Source of the DNA: Boseongicola sp. SB0675_bin_26
GTDB taxonomy: Bacteria; Pseudomonadota; Alphaproteobacteria; Rhodobacterales; Rhodobacteraceae
Length of the DNA: 8,761 bases
Reading direction: 5' to 3'
Assembly: GCA_009843725.1 (NCBI GenBank)
Contig: VYCX01000070.1
Location: 1 to 8,761 of the forward strand
A program made the position numbers and the translations under genes. Within the stretch, counting starts at the first letter, position 1. Every line of letters starts with the position of its first letter. Of this stretch, positions 1-6,794 are shown piece by piece. Below the pieces are notes generated by a model, which was not told the DNA's origin, did not search any database, and worked only from the letters and a program-made list of their open reading frames with translations.

Positions 1-283
1 GCGATTTCATCTCCCGAGCCGCCTTGTTGGTGAACGTGACGGCAAGGATCTCGTTCGGTCGCGCCGTTCCCGTGTTCAGAAGATGCGCAATCCTCGTCGT
101 CAGCGCCTTTGTCTTGCCGGTGCCGGCTCCTGCCAGCATCAGCAGCGGGCCATCAAGCGTCTCCACGGCTTCTCGCTGGGCAGGATTCAGATCTTCAAGG
201 TATGGTGTGCCCCGCGCGGCGATCGCCTGCATGGAGAGTGGCATCCTGTCGGGAAACTCTTCGCTTTCGAAGGCATCGCTCAT
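1..283 (-). CDS. uvrD: UvrD/PcrA-type ATP-dependent DNA helicase, N-terminal part (partial)
   Basis: This is the first 94 residues of a superfamily 1A 3'-5' DNA helicase, which unwinds DNA in nucleotide excision and mismatch repair and removes proteins from DNA in the cytoplasm. The rest lies beyond the left edge. Visible motifs: the Q-motif region LNPAQREAV at residues 32-40, with Q36 expected to contact adenine; Walker A AGAGTGKT at 51-58; and the motif Ia region [10 protein letters not shown] at 83-92. The ATG at 283-281 is chosen because it leaves a 27-residue lead-in before YLEDLNPAQ, which is normal for alphaproteobacterial UvrD. No strong Shine-Dalgarno precedes it. It is transcribed divergently from everything to the right. 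Assignment to the UvrD/PcrA group is firm. UvrD versus Rep or PcrA cannot be settled from the N-terminus alone, though UvrD is usual in Proteobacteria. Confidence 0.93.
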   Translation of the reverse strand, partial: MSDAFESEEFPDRMPLSMQAIAARGTPYLEDLNPAQREAVETLDGPLLMLAGAGTGKTKALTTRIAHLLNTGTARPNEILAVTFTNKAAREMKS

Positions 284-347
284 CCGGAAAGTCTAACCTG
301 CCCGAACCCGGAGTAAAAGTACGTTCTCGATCCGTTCGCGCGGCAAA

Positions 348-542
348 ATGCGCCCGGTCACGCTCGCCGGCAGCCTCGAGGAGATGGCCCTGGCGCAGGC
401 GGTCACGCTGGCCGGCACTGTGGGCCGCGCGGCGGAGAGCATCCTCAAGGCGCGCAGCCGGCTCCGGCCGGGACGGTCGCATCCCCGGAAATCGATGAAG
501 CCTGCCAGCACCTGGAACCGAAGGAGCAAGGCTGCAGCCTGA
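348..542 (+). CDS. Possible small hypothetical ORF or gene remnant (64 aa)
   Basis: I do not recognise this. The first 40 or so codons have almost only G or C in the third position, like the real genes here. From about position 470 onward this bias fades and the translation becomes rich in R, S and P. That suggests a real coding fragment that has lost its end by frameshift or deletion. The start of the protein has an internal echo, VTLAG at residues 4-8 and again at 19-23, from a direct DNA repeat. There is no Shine-Dalgarno before the ATG (the bases before it are CGGCAAA). It lies between divergent uvrD and an IS630 remnant, a place where debris is common. It may not be expressed at all. An open frame of 78 codons on the opposite strand (529-293) is equally unrecognised. 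Confidence 0.22.
   Translation: MRPVTLAGSLEEMALAQAVTLAGTVGRAAESILKARSRLRPGRSHPRKSMKPASTWNRRSKAAA
356..417 (+). repeat. Imperfect 17-bp direct repeat, 45-bp period
   Basis: GGTCACGCTCGCCGGCA (356-372) recurs as GGTCACGCTGGCCGGCA (401-417), with 16 of 17 bases identical. The offset is 45 bp, exactly 15 codons, so in the overlapping small ORF both copies read VTLAG. The multiple-of-three spacing fits an internal duplication in a coding sequence rather than a regulatory repeat, but only two units are present. Confidence 0.45.
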
Positions 543-684
543 AGACCGCAATGTCCCGAACAGGCAGGCGCCGCCTGAAACGGACAGGCGCGGATCCTTG
601 AGGAAATGACGCCGAATCGCTAAGGAAATGCCATTGCCTGGGCATTGATCGGCGCAATCGTTTGGCTTCCGGAATCCACCTGTA

Positions 685-710
685 TCACTAGCACCACAAC
701 ACTGTTGAAA
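685..710 (+). repeat. Left terminal inverted repeat of the IS630 remnant
   Basis: The run from 689 to 710 aligns with the reverse complement of 1632-1653 at 14 of 22 positions, with 10 of the outer 12 identical. The shared core, in order, is TAG, ACC, CAAC, then TTG. The exact outer edge is uncertain by about 6 bases, because two different TA dinucleotides could be the target duplication. Confidence 0.6.
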
Positions 711-886
711 TGATTGGTTCGGCCATGGTCTTGGCGCGACGCATTGCCGATTGACAGTCAGTCGCCATTCTGCCGCCACAAAAGAGCAACAGCAAGCCGG
801 TGTTCCGCGCGGTCCTGGCGCGCCCCGACCAGGGTTTCGGCGTCAGGCCCGACGCGGGCGCGACGGGCTTGTAGAGGCAAGGGTCA

Positions 887-1646
887 ATGGCTGGATCAGG
901 CAGAAAGATCCATCACGTGGAACTGGATGACGACGAGCGCCGCTTCCTGCGGGAAATCGTGGACGGCGGGAAGGGGTCGGCGAAACGCCGCAAGCGCGCC
1001 CATCTGCTCCTGCTGGCCAACCGGGGTCGCGAGGACGGCGCACGCACCGATGCGGACATCGCCTCGGTCCTCGGCATCGGCACGGCGACGGTCGAGCGGG
1101 TCCGCCGGCCATGCGTTCTCGACGGCCTGGAGGCGACGCTGGAACGCAAGGCCCAGCTCAACCGGAAGAGGCGCACGCTCGACGGCGCCGGCGAGGCGGA
1201 GCTTGTGAAGCTGGCTTGCCTGGCGCCACGTCGAGATCACCGACCGACGCACCCGGAAGGACTTCGCCCGCGTGCTCAGGGACATCGCCGACGTTCACTT
1301 CCCCGGCAAGCGGATCGTCCTTGTGATGGACAACCTGAACACCCACCGGCTTTCGACGCTCCACGAGACCTTCGTCCCGGAGGAGGCGCCACGCATCGCG
1401 GGCCGCTTCGAGATTCACTACACGCCGAAGCATGGCAGTTCGCTCAACATGGCCGAGGTGGAAATGAACGTCCTGCGCAGCCAGTGCCTCGACCGCCGGA
1501 TCCCGGACCGGGAGACGCTGTGCCGCGAGGTCGCGGCATGGCAGCGTGAGCGCAACGGCTCGACGAAACCGGTTGACTGGCGGTTCAGGACCGAGGACGC
1601 CCGCATCAAGCTGAAGTCGCTTTGCCCGTCAGTCCAAAGAAGTTGA
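887..1646 (+). pseudogene. IS630-family transposase, internal deletion with frame change
   Basis: The first part (887 to about 1220) encodes an N-terminal domain with a helix-turn-helix: the region with TDADIASVLGIG and TATVERVR is the expected DNA-binding part. About 110 residues in, the reading frame changes, and from about 1221 the C-terminal half of the DDE domain follows: WRHVEITDRR, then LVMDNLNTH with the second catalytic D (codon 1329-1331), then SSLNMAEVE with the catalytic E (codon 1455-1457), ending at TGA 1644-1646. The segment that should carry the first catalytic D is absent. Together the two halves make about 255 residues against roughly 340-380 in full-length relatives, so about 100 residues have been lost (recalled family length). 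Family members usually read SWLN where this copy reads SSLN, another sign of decay. The start at 887 has AGGCAAGGG a few bases upstream as a possible ribosome binding site. No functional transposase can be made. Confidence 0.88.
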
Positions 1647-1656
1647 GGTACTAGGT
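1632..1656 (-). repeat. Right terminal inverted repeat of the IS630 remnant
   Basis: This is the partner of the left repeat. It overlaps the last codons and TGA stop (1644-1646) of the transposase pseudogene, so little sequence separates the transposase stop from the element's end, as is usual in compact insertion sequences. Confidence 0.6.
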
Positions 1657-1673
1657 TACAGTGCTGATCGGCG

Positions 1674-1820
1674 TCAATTCCCCTCGCCGTGCAGCAGCAC
1701 GTCGGTCTCAGCGTCGCGCTCGAAGGTCTCAACAAGGTCGTGAGGTCCGGCAAGGCCAAACCGGCACAGATCGTTGATTGCGACCGCGATACCCGCATCT
1801 GGTCCTTTCTGCGGCGCTGA
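1674..1820 (+). pseudogene. Unidentified coding-like fragment downstream of the IS
   Basis: This frame is open from 1668 to the TGA at 1818-1820 and has a strong preference for G or C at third codon positions. That is typical of genes here and unlike random spacer. The only plausible internal start is GTG at 1689, giving 43 residues, with VQQHVGLSVAL near its beginning and QIVDCDRDTR near its end. I do not recognise the family. The opening faintly recalls the HVGLDVSL opening of some IS110-type transposases, but the rest does not follow that pattern, so I make no such call. An overlapping minus-strand frame ending in LLHGEGN is also open. It is most likely the tail or a piece of a gene broken near the IS insertion. 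Confidence 0.25.
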
Positions 1821-1905
1821 CGTGCCACGCGCAGAACGGCATCGCGAGCCTGCCAACCTAATGAATTGCCATTGGTCGGCCCATGCCCGGCCTGCACGTT
1901 GCAGC

Positions 1906-1981
1906 GCCCGCAACCGGGCAACTTCGGCGCGTGAAGTCACGAATCCGCTTCCAAAATCCGGACGATTGCGCCTAATTGCGC
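1906..1981 (+). promoter_or_regulatory. Structured leader and repeat upstream of lldD
   Basis: Three small elements sit in the 80 bases before the lldD start. GCCCG-CAAC-CGGGC at 1906-1919 is a 5-bp stem with a 4-base loop. ACTTC (1921-1925) and GAAGT (1933-1937) form an inverted repeat with 7 bases between. ATTGCGC occurs at 1965-1971 and 1975-1981, a direct repeat one helical turn (10 bp) apart that ends two bases before the ATG. The usual Shine-Dalgarno position is occupied by this repeat and holds no AGGAG-like sequence. An operator or a structured leader is possible, but no known motif is recognised, and short repeats like these arise by chance. Confidence 0.25.
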
Positions 1982-1983
1982 GC

Positions 1984-3138
1984 ATGAAACTCGACACGCG
2001 CTATCCCGCCGTATCAGACCTCCGGCTGCGTGCTAGCCGACGTGTGCCGCGCTTCGTGTTCGAGTACCTCGACAGCTCGACCGGCGACGAGGACCAGACC
2101 CGGCGCAATCGGTCCGCGCTTCAGGCCATCCGCTTCTGGCCCGCAGTGCTGGAAGGATCCCTCGAATTCGACCTGTCCACCACGTTTCTTGGACGCGACT
2201 ACCCCCTTCCCTTCGGATGCGCCCCCGTCGGAATGTCGGGCATCATGTGGCCAGGGGCCGAGAAGATCCTCTCAGCCGCCTGCGCCGAGGCCGGCATTCC
2301 TTACGTCATGTCGCACGTCGCAACCGTGCGGCCGGAGACCTTGGCCCCGACCATTGGCGACCAGGGCTGGTTCCAGATGTACATGCCGGGCCGCCAGGAC
2401 TTTCGCGCCGACATGCTTCGTCGCGTGAGCGAAGCCGGATTCCACACGCTGGTCCTGACGGTGGACGTCCCCGTCGACAGCCGCCGCGAGCGTCAGCGGC
2501 GCGCCGACCTGATGATACCGCCCAAGATCACCGCAGGCATGATTCTCTCGATGATGCTACATCCCGCATGGACGTCGGGAACGCTTCGGGAGGGCATTCC
2601 TAGCCTGAAGTTCTGCGAGGACTATGTCGACCAATCGGAAGACTACAATTCGGTCGCCCATGCCGGACATGTCATCAGGGGCGAACCGGGCTGGCAGGAC
2701 GTTGGCGAGATACGCGAGCTTTGGGACGGCCCATTTCTCGTCAAGGGCATCCAGAAGCCCGAGGATGCGAAACGACTCGTCGAAATGGGCGTTGACGGCA
2801 TCTGGGTCTCGAACCACTCGGGACGCCAGTTCGACGGCGGTCCTGCCTCGATCGAATGCCTGCCCGCAATTCGCGATGCCGTCCCAAGGACGCCAATCGT
2901 CTTCGACAGCGGCGTCATGGGCGGCCTCGACATCCTTCGCGCCCTCGCCCTCGGGGCCGACTTCGTCATGCTGGGCCGCGCGTTCCACTACGCGGTCGGA
3001 GCGCTCGGCCGGAAAGGGCCGCCGCACCTTGTTCATGTGCTGTCGGACGACATGACTGCGAACATGGGCCAGATTGGCGCGCGGCGACTCTCGGATCTTG
3101 CCGCTCGCGTCATTCCGTCCTCGATTCCAGGAACTTGA
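1984..3138 (+). CDS. lldD: FMN-dependent L-lactate / alpha-hydroxy-acid dehydrogenase
   Basis: This 384-residue flavoenzyme of the FMN alpha-hydroxy-acid dehydrogenase family (TIM barrel) oxidises L-lactate or a related 2-hydroxy acid to the 2-oxo acid, passing electrons to the respiratory quinone pool or a cytochrome. Visible active-site landmarks: VFEYLD with Y28; WFQMYMPGR with Q131 and Y133; LTVDVPV with D161, followed by RRERQRR; FLVKGI with K254 (FMN); SNHSGRQFDGG with catalytic base H278 and substrate-binding R281; and VFDSGVMGGLDI with GADFVMLGRAFHYA, the phosphate-binding end. The ATG at 1984 is preferred because it gives the family's usual length of about 380-390 residues. The open frame continues upstream, but that part is unlike the family. 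Two positions are unusual: SNHSGRQ for the common SNHGGRQ, and DSSTGDED for the common DGGA-type loop. The substrate (lactate, glycolate or mandelate) cannot be fixed from sequence alone. pyc follows on the same strand after a 150-base gap. Confidence 0.85.
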   Translation: MKLDTRYPAVSDLRLRASRRVPRFVFEYLDSSTGDEDQTRRNRSALQAIRFWPAVLEGSLEFDLSTTFLGRDYPLPFGCAPVGMSGIMWPGAEKILSAACAEAGIPYVMSHVATVRPETLAPTIGDQGWFQMYMPGRQDFRADMLRRVSEAGFHTLVLTVDVPVDSRRERQRRADLMIPPKITAGMILSMMLHPAWTSGTLREGIPSLKFCEDYVDQSEDYNSVAHAGHVIRGEPGWQDVGEIRELWDGPFLVKGIQKPEDAKRLVEMGVDGIWVSNHSGRQFDGGPASIECLPAIRDAVPRTPIVFDSGVMGGLDILRALALGADFVMLGRAFHYAVGALGRKGPPHLVHVLSDDMTANMGQIGARRLSDLAARVIPSSIPGT

Positions 3139-3288
3139 ACGCGCCGCACGTTCCTGAAGGGCCGCGTCCCGGACCTGCCACGGAATCCAGGCTTCCCGTT
3201 CTCCGAGCCGCGTCACTGCCCAATCGGAGATTGCCGACACCACCGCCGGCGGATAACACGTGCCGCACATGACAGACGGGGACGTACG
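3139..3288. other. Spacer between lldD and pyc
   Basis: This 150-base gap has no gene and no convincing promoter or terminator. GAACG-CGCCGCA-CGTTC just after the lldD stop can form a 5-bp stem, but no T run follows it. At the right end, GGGGA at 3278-3282 sits 6 bases before the pyc ATG and is a reasonable ribosome binding site. Co-transcription of lldD and pyc is possible but not shown. Confidence 0.4.
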
Positions 3289-6200
3289 ATGGCCGAGATC
3301 AAGAAAATCCTGATTGCCAACCGTGGCGAAATCGCCATCCGCGTCATGCGTGCGGCAAACGAGCTCGGCAAGCGCACGGTCGCGATCTTCGCGGAAGAGG
3401 ACAAGCTGTGCCTCCACAGGTTCAAGGCCGACGAGGCCTATCGCATCGGGAGAGGGCTGGGCCCCGTCGCGGCCTATCTTTCCATCGAAGAGGTGATCCG
3501 GGTCGCCCAGGAAAGCGGAGCCGACGCGATTCATCCGGGATACGGACTGCTCTCCGAGAACCCGGCGCTGGTCGAGGCATGCACTGAAGCCGGCATCACC
3601 TTCATCGGCCCGAAGGCCGAAACCATGCGCGCCCTTGGCGACAAGGCAAGCGCACGCAAGGTCGCGATCAAGGCCGGGGTGCCGGTCATTCCCGCTTCGG
3701 ACGTTCTCGGCAACGACATGGAACTCGTGCGCAAGCAGGCCGAAGCGATCGGCTATCCGATGATGCTCAAGGCCTCCTGGGGAGGAGGCGGTCGCGGCAT
3801 GCGCCCGATCATGTCGCCCGACGAGCTCGAGGAGAAAGTCCTGGAAGGGCGGCGCGAGGCGGAAGCGGCCTTCGGCAGCGGCGAGGGCTATCTCGAAAGG
3901 ATGGTCCAGCGCGCGCGCCACGTAGAGGTGCAGATTCTCGGCGACAGCCGCGGAAACATATACCACCTTTGGGAACGCGACTGCTCTGTGCAACGCCGGA
4001 ACCAGAAGGTGGTGGAGCGCGCACCCGCGCCCTACCTCTCCGGTGCGCAGCGCGAAAGGCTCGCTGGCCTTGGCAGGAAGATTGCCGGAGAAGTGCACTA
4101 CGAGTGCGCGGGCACCATCGAGTTCCTGATGGACATGGATTCCGGTGAATTCTACTTCATTGAGGTGAATCCGCGCATCCAGGTCGAGCACACGGTGACC
4201 GAAGAGGTGACCGGAATTGACATCGTCCAGGCCCAGATCCTGATTGCCGAGGGCAAGGGCCTGGTGGAAGCGACTGGAATGGCGTCGCAATACGACGTCG
4301 CCCTCAACGGCCACGCCATCCAGTGCAGGATCACGACGGAAGATCCCACCAACAACTTCATCCCGGACTATGGGCGCATCACGGCCTACCGGGGCGCGAA
4401 CGGAATGGGGATCCGGCTCGACGGGGGCACGGCCTATTCGGGGGCGGTCATCACGCGTTACTATGATTCGCTTCTCGAGAAGGTCACCGCCTGGGCGCCC
4501 ACTCCCGAGGCGGCGATTGCCCGGATGGACCGCGCGCTTCGCGAATTCCGGATTCGCGGGGTGTCCACCAACGTCGCCTTTGTCGAGAACCTGCTGAAGC
4601 ATCCGACGTTTCTCAACAACGAGTATCACACGCGTTTCATCGACGAGACGCCCGAGCTCTTCGACTTCGAGCCGCGACGCGACCGCGCGACCCGTATCCT
4701 GACCTATCTCGCGGACGTGACCGTCAACGGCCACCCTGAGACGCAGGACCGCCCCAAGCCACCCGCAAGCCTCCGCGAACCGGTGCCGCCGGCGCTCCAG
4801 ACCCGCGGCCCGGCGCCGGGCACGCGCGATCTTCTGGAGAAAGAAGGTGCCACGGCCGTTGCAAGATGGATGCTGGAACAGGAACGTGTCCTGGTTACCG
4901 ACACGACCATGCGGGACGGGCCGCAGTCCCTGCTCGCCACGCGGATGCGCTCGATCGACATGATCAACGTGGCTCCGGCCTACGCGGCGAACTTGCCCGG
5001 CCTGTTCAGCGTCGAATGCTGGGGAGGCGCCACTTTCGACGTGGCCTACAGGTTCCTGCAGGAATGCCCCTGGCAGCGCCTCCGCGACCTCCGCGCCGCA
5101 ATGCCGAACCTTCTGACCCAGATGCTCGTCCGGGGTTCCAACGGCGTCGGTTACACCAACTATCCCGACAACGTGGTCCAGTTCTTCATTCAGCGTGCAG
5201 CCCATAACGGCGTCGATCTCTTCCGGGTCTTTGATCCCCTTAACTGGATCGAGAACATGCGCGTCTCGATGGACGCGGTTCTCGACACCGGCAGGATCCT
5301 CGAAGCCGCAATCTGCTACACGGGTGACATTCACGATCCGGATCGCGCCAAGTACGACCTCAAGTACTACGTCTCGACGGCCAAGGAGCTGGAGAAGGCC
5401 GGCACGCATGTCCTTGGCTTGAAGGACATGGCGGGTCTCGTGAAGCCGGCTGCCGCCCGTGCCCTTGTCAAGGCCCTCAAGGAGGAGGTCGGGCTGCCCG
5501 TCCACTTCCACACGCACGACACGGCCGGAATCGCCTGTGCCTCGATCCTCGCCGCGTCAGAGGTCGGCGTCGATGCCGTGGATTGCGCAATGGACGCGCT
5601 TTCGGGCAACACGTCGCAGGCCACGTTCGGCACCGTGGTGGAGGCCCTCAAGGGATCGGAGCGCGACACGGGTCTCGACATCGGCGCGATTCGGGAAATC
5701 TCGAACTACTGGGAGGCGGTGCGCGGTCACTACGCCGCGTTCGAATCCGGCCTCCAGGCCCCCGCTTCCGAGGTCTACCTGCACGAAATGCCGGGCGGCC
5801 AGTTCACGAATCTCAAGGCCCAGGCCCGTTCGCTCGGACTGGAGGAGCGCTGGCACGAGGTCGCCCAGGCCTATGCCGACGTGAACAGGATGTTCGGCGA
5901 CATCGTGAAGGTAACCCCCACGTCGAAGGTCGTGGGGGACATGGCCCTGATGATGGTGAGCCAAGGGCTCAGCGTCGAGGATGTCCTTGATCCGAAGCGC
6001 GAGGTCGCCTTCCCGGAAAGCGTTGTCGGCATGATGCGCGGGGACATCGGGCAACCGCCGGGCGGCTGGCCCAAGGACATTCAGAAGAAGGTCCTGAAGG
6101 GCGAGAAGCCTGTCTCAACACGGCCCGGCGCTGACCTGGCGCCCGTGGACCTTGAAGCGGTGCGGCGCGAGATCAACGACAGGTTCGAACGGGAATTCAA

Positions 6201-6732
6201 CGATGAAGACCTTGGCGGGTATCTCATGTACCCCAAGGTGTTTGCCGAGTACACCGAGCGCCATGACGTCTACGGGCCGGTTCGCACCCTGCCGACGCGC
6301 ACGTTCTTCTACGGCATGGAACCGGGCGAGGAGATCTCCGTTGAGATCGACCCGGGGGTGACGCTGGAAATCCAGCTTCAGGCCGTGGCGGCCACCAACG
6401 ACGAGGGCATCGCCAAGGTGTTCTTCGAGCTGAACGGGCAGCCTCGAACCGTGCGCATTGCCGACCGCTCGGCGCAAAGCGCGGTCGTGACGCGCATCAA
6501 GGCCGATGCATCCGACACGAGCCATGTCGGCGCGCCGATGCCTGGAATCGTCGCTTCGGTCGCAGTGCATGAAGGAGCCCAGGTCAAGCAAGGCGACCTC
6601 ATGTTGACCATCGAGGCGATGAAGATGGAAACCGGGATCCACGCCGACCGCGATTCGGTGGTCAAGGCCGTGCATGTGGCCCCCGGCACGCAGATCGACG
6701 CCAAGGACCTTCTGGTGGAGCTGGACGGATAG
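3289..6732 (+). CDS. pyc: Pyruvate carboxylase, single-chain (biotin enzyme)
   Basis: This 1147-residue enzyme makes oxaloacetate from pyruvate, bicarbonate and ATP, refilling the TCA cycle and feeding gluconeogenesis. It normally acts as a cytoplasmic tetramer. Domains in order: biotin carboxylase (1 to about 460), with the glycine-rich ATP-grasp loop SWGGGGRGM after K161 and EVNPRIQVEH containing E292 and R296; carboxyltransferase (about 530-1020); and biotin carrier (about 1075-1147), with EAMKME and biotinylated lysine K1112. In the carboxyltransferase, the metal ligands by analogy with the Rhizobium etli enzyme are D543, carbamylated K712, H741 and H743. The substrate residues R542, Q546, R615 and T876 are all present with matching spacing. 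The length is close to the roughly 1150 residues normal for the family. GGGGA (3278-3282) lies 6 bases before the ATG. Unusual residues: P545 where H is expected (RDGPQSLLATR), P650 in VFDPLN (S expected) and A778 in TSQAT (P expected). Intact and probably active, but divergent. An acetyl-CoA effector site is expected in this class but was not examined residue by residue. Confidence 0.97.
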   Translation: MAEIKKILIANRGEIAIRVMRAANELGKRTVAIFAEEDKLCLHRFKADEAYRIGRGLGPVAAYLSIEEVIRVAQESGADAIHPGYGLLSENPALVEACTEAGITFIGPKAETMRALGDKASARKVAIKAGVPVIPASDVLGNDMELVRKQAEAIGYPMMLKASWGGGGRGMRPIMSPDELEEKVLEGRREAEAAFGSGEGYLERMVQRARHVEVQILGDSRGNIYHLWERDCSVQRRNQKVVERAPAPYLSGAQRERLAGLGRKIAGEVHYECAGTIEFLMDMDSGEFYFIEVNPRIQVEHTVTEEVTGIDIVQAQILIAEGKGLVEATGMASQYDVALNGHAIQCRITTEDPTNNFIPDYGRITAYRGANGMGIRLDGGTAYSGAVITRYYDSLLEKVTAWAPTPEAAIARMDRALREFRIRGVSTNVAFVENLLKHPTFLNNEYHTRFIDETPELFDFEPRRDRATRILTYLADVTVNGHPETQDRPKPPASLREPVPPALQTRGPAPGTRDLLEKEGATAVARWMLEQERVLVTDTTMRDGPQSLLATRMRSIDMINVAPAYAANLPGLFSVECWGGATFDVAYRFLQECPWQRLRDLRAAMPNLLTQMLVRGSNGVGYTNYPDNVVQFFIQRAAHNGVDLFRVFDPLNWIENMRVSMDAVLDTGRILEAAICYTGDIHDPDRAKYDLKYYVSTAKELEKAGTHVLGLKDMAGLVKPAAARALVKALKEEVGLPVHFHTHDTAGIACASILAASEVGVDAVDCAMDALSGNTSQATFGTVVEALKGSERDTGLDIGAIREISNYWEAVRGHYAAFESGLQAPASEVYLHEMPGGQFTNLKAQARSLGLEERWHEVAQAYADVNRMFGDIVKVTPTSKVVGDMALMMVSQGLSVEDVLDPKREVAFPESVVGMMRGDIGQPPGGWPKDIQKKVLKGEKPVSTRPGADLAPVDLEAVRREINDRFEREFNDEDLGGYLMYPKVFAEYTERHDVYGPVRTLPTRTFFYGMEPGEEISVEIDPGVTLEIQLQAVAATNDEGIAKVFFELNGQPRTVRIADRSAQSAVVTRIKADASDTSHVGAPMPGIVASVAVHEGAQVKQGDLMLTIEAMKMETGIHADRDSVVKAVHVAPGTQIDAKDLLVELDG

Positions 6733-6794
6733 CGCCGCGCCGAAGCACGATGCCGGCCCTGCCGGGAAGGCGGGGGTCGTTCGTGCCTGGGCCA

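Larger units (their letters stand above)
284..684. other. Gene-poor spacer between uvrD and the IS630 remnant
   Basis: Apart from the questionable 64-codon ORF and its repeat, I see no recognisable gene here. Each strand has open frames, but their translations match no family I know. AATGCC (627-632) and GGCATT (641-646) can pair as a 6-bp stem with an 8-base loop. No T run follows, so it is not a convincing terminator. The uvrD promoter should lie in this stretch, reading leftward, but no good -35/-10 pair is evident. The segment TGATCGGCGCAAT at 646-658 recurs almost exactly on the far side of the IS, at 1665-1678. Confidence 0.5.
685..1656 (+). mobile_element. IS630-family insertion sequence, internally deleted
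   Basis: The element carries a broken IS630-type transposase, and its ends can be inferred. Reading inward, the left end has TAGCACCACAAC (689-700). The right end, on the opposite strand, has TAGTACCTCAAC (1653-1642), matching at 10 of 12 positions with further scattered matches inward. Just outside lie CTGTA (680-684) on the left and TACAG (1657-1661) on the right. The family duplicates a TA dinucleotide on insertion. Taking the TA at 683-684 and 1657-1658 as the duplication gives an original target of CTGTACAG, a perfect palindrome centred on TA. An alternative is TA within CTAG at 689-690 and 1652-1653, giving an element of 691-1651. Between the left end and the transposase start is about 180 bases, long for this family. 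It contains an unrecognised open stretch ending in TAG at 871-873. The remaining 970 or so bases are shorter than a typical complete element because of the internal deletion. The element cannot move by itself. Confidence 0.72.

Noticed and set aside
1774..1983. Upstream extension of the lldD frame by 70 codons
   Set aside because: The added residues do not resemble the family, have no targeting signal, and would make the protein much longer than usual. ATG 1984 gives normal length.
3134..3160. Possible terminator hairpin after lldD (GAACG/CGTTC)
   Set aside because: The stem is only 5 bp and no T run follows. It is not enough for a terminator call.
3155..3190. Similarity of two minus-strand translations, WQVRDAAL (near 3160-3184) and WQARDAVL (near 1833-1857)
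   Set aside because: The DNA match is only 7 contiguous bases plus scattered positions, and neither stretch belongs to a convincing gene. Chance is sufficient at this scale.
2557..5517. A 986-codon open frame on the minus strand across lldD and pyc
   Set aside because: It is fully antisense to two strongly identified genes, and its translation (rich in H, R, D, G and V) looks like the mirror of GC-biased codons. No family is recognised.
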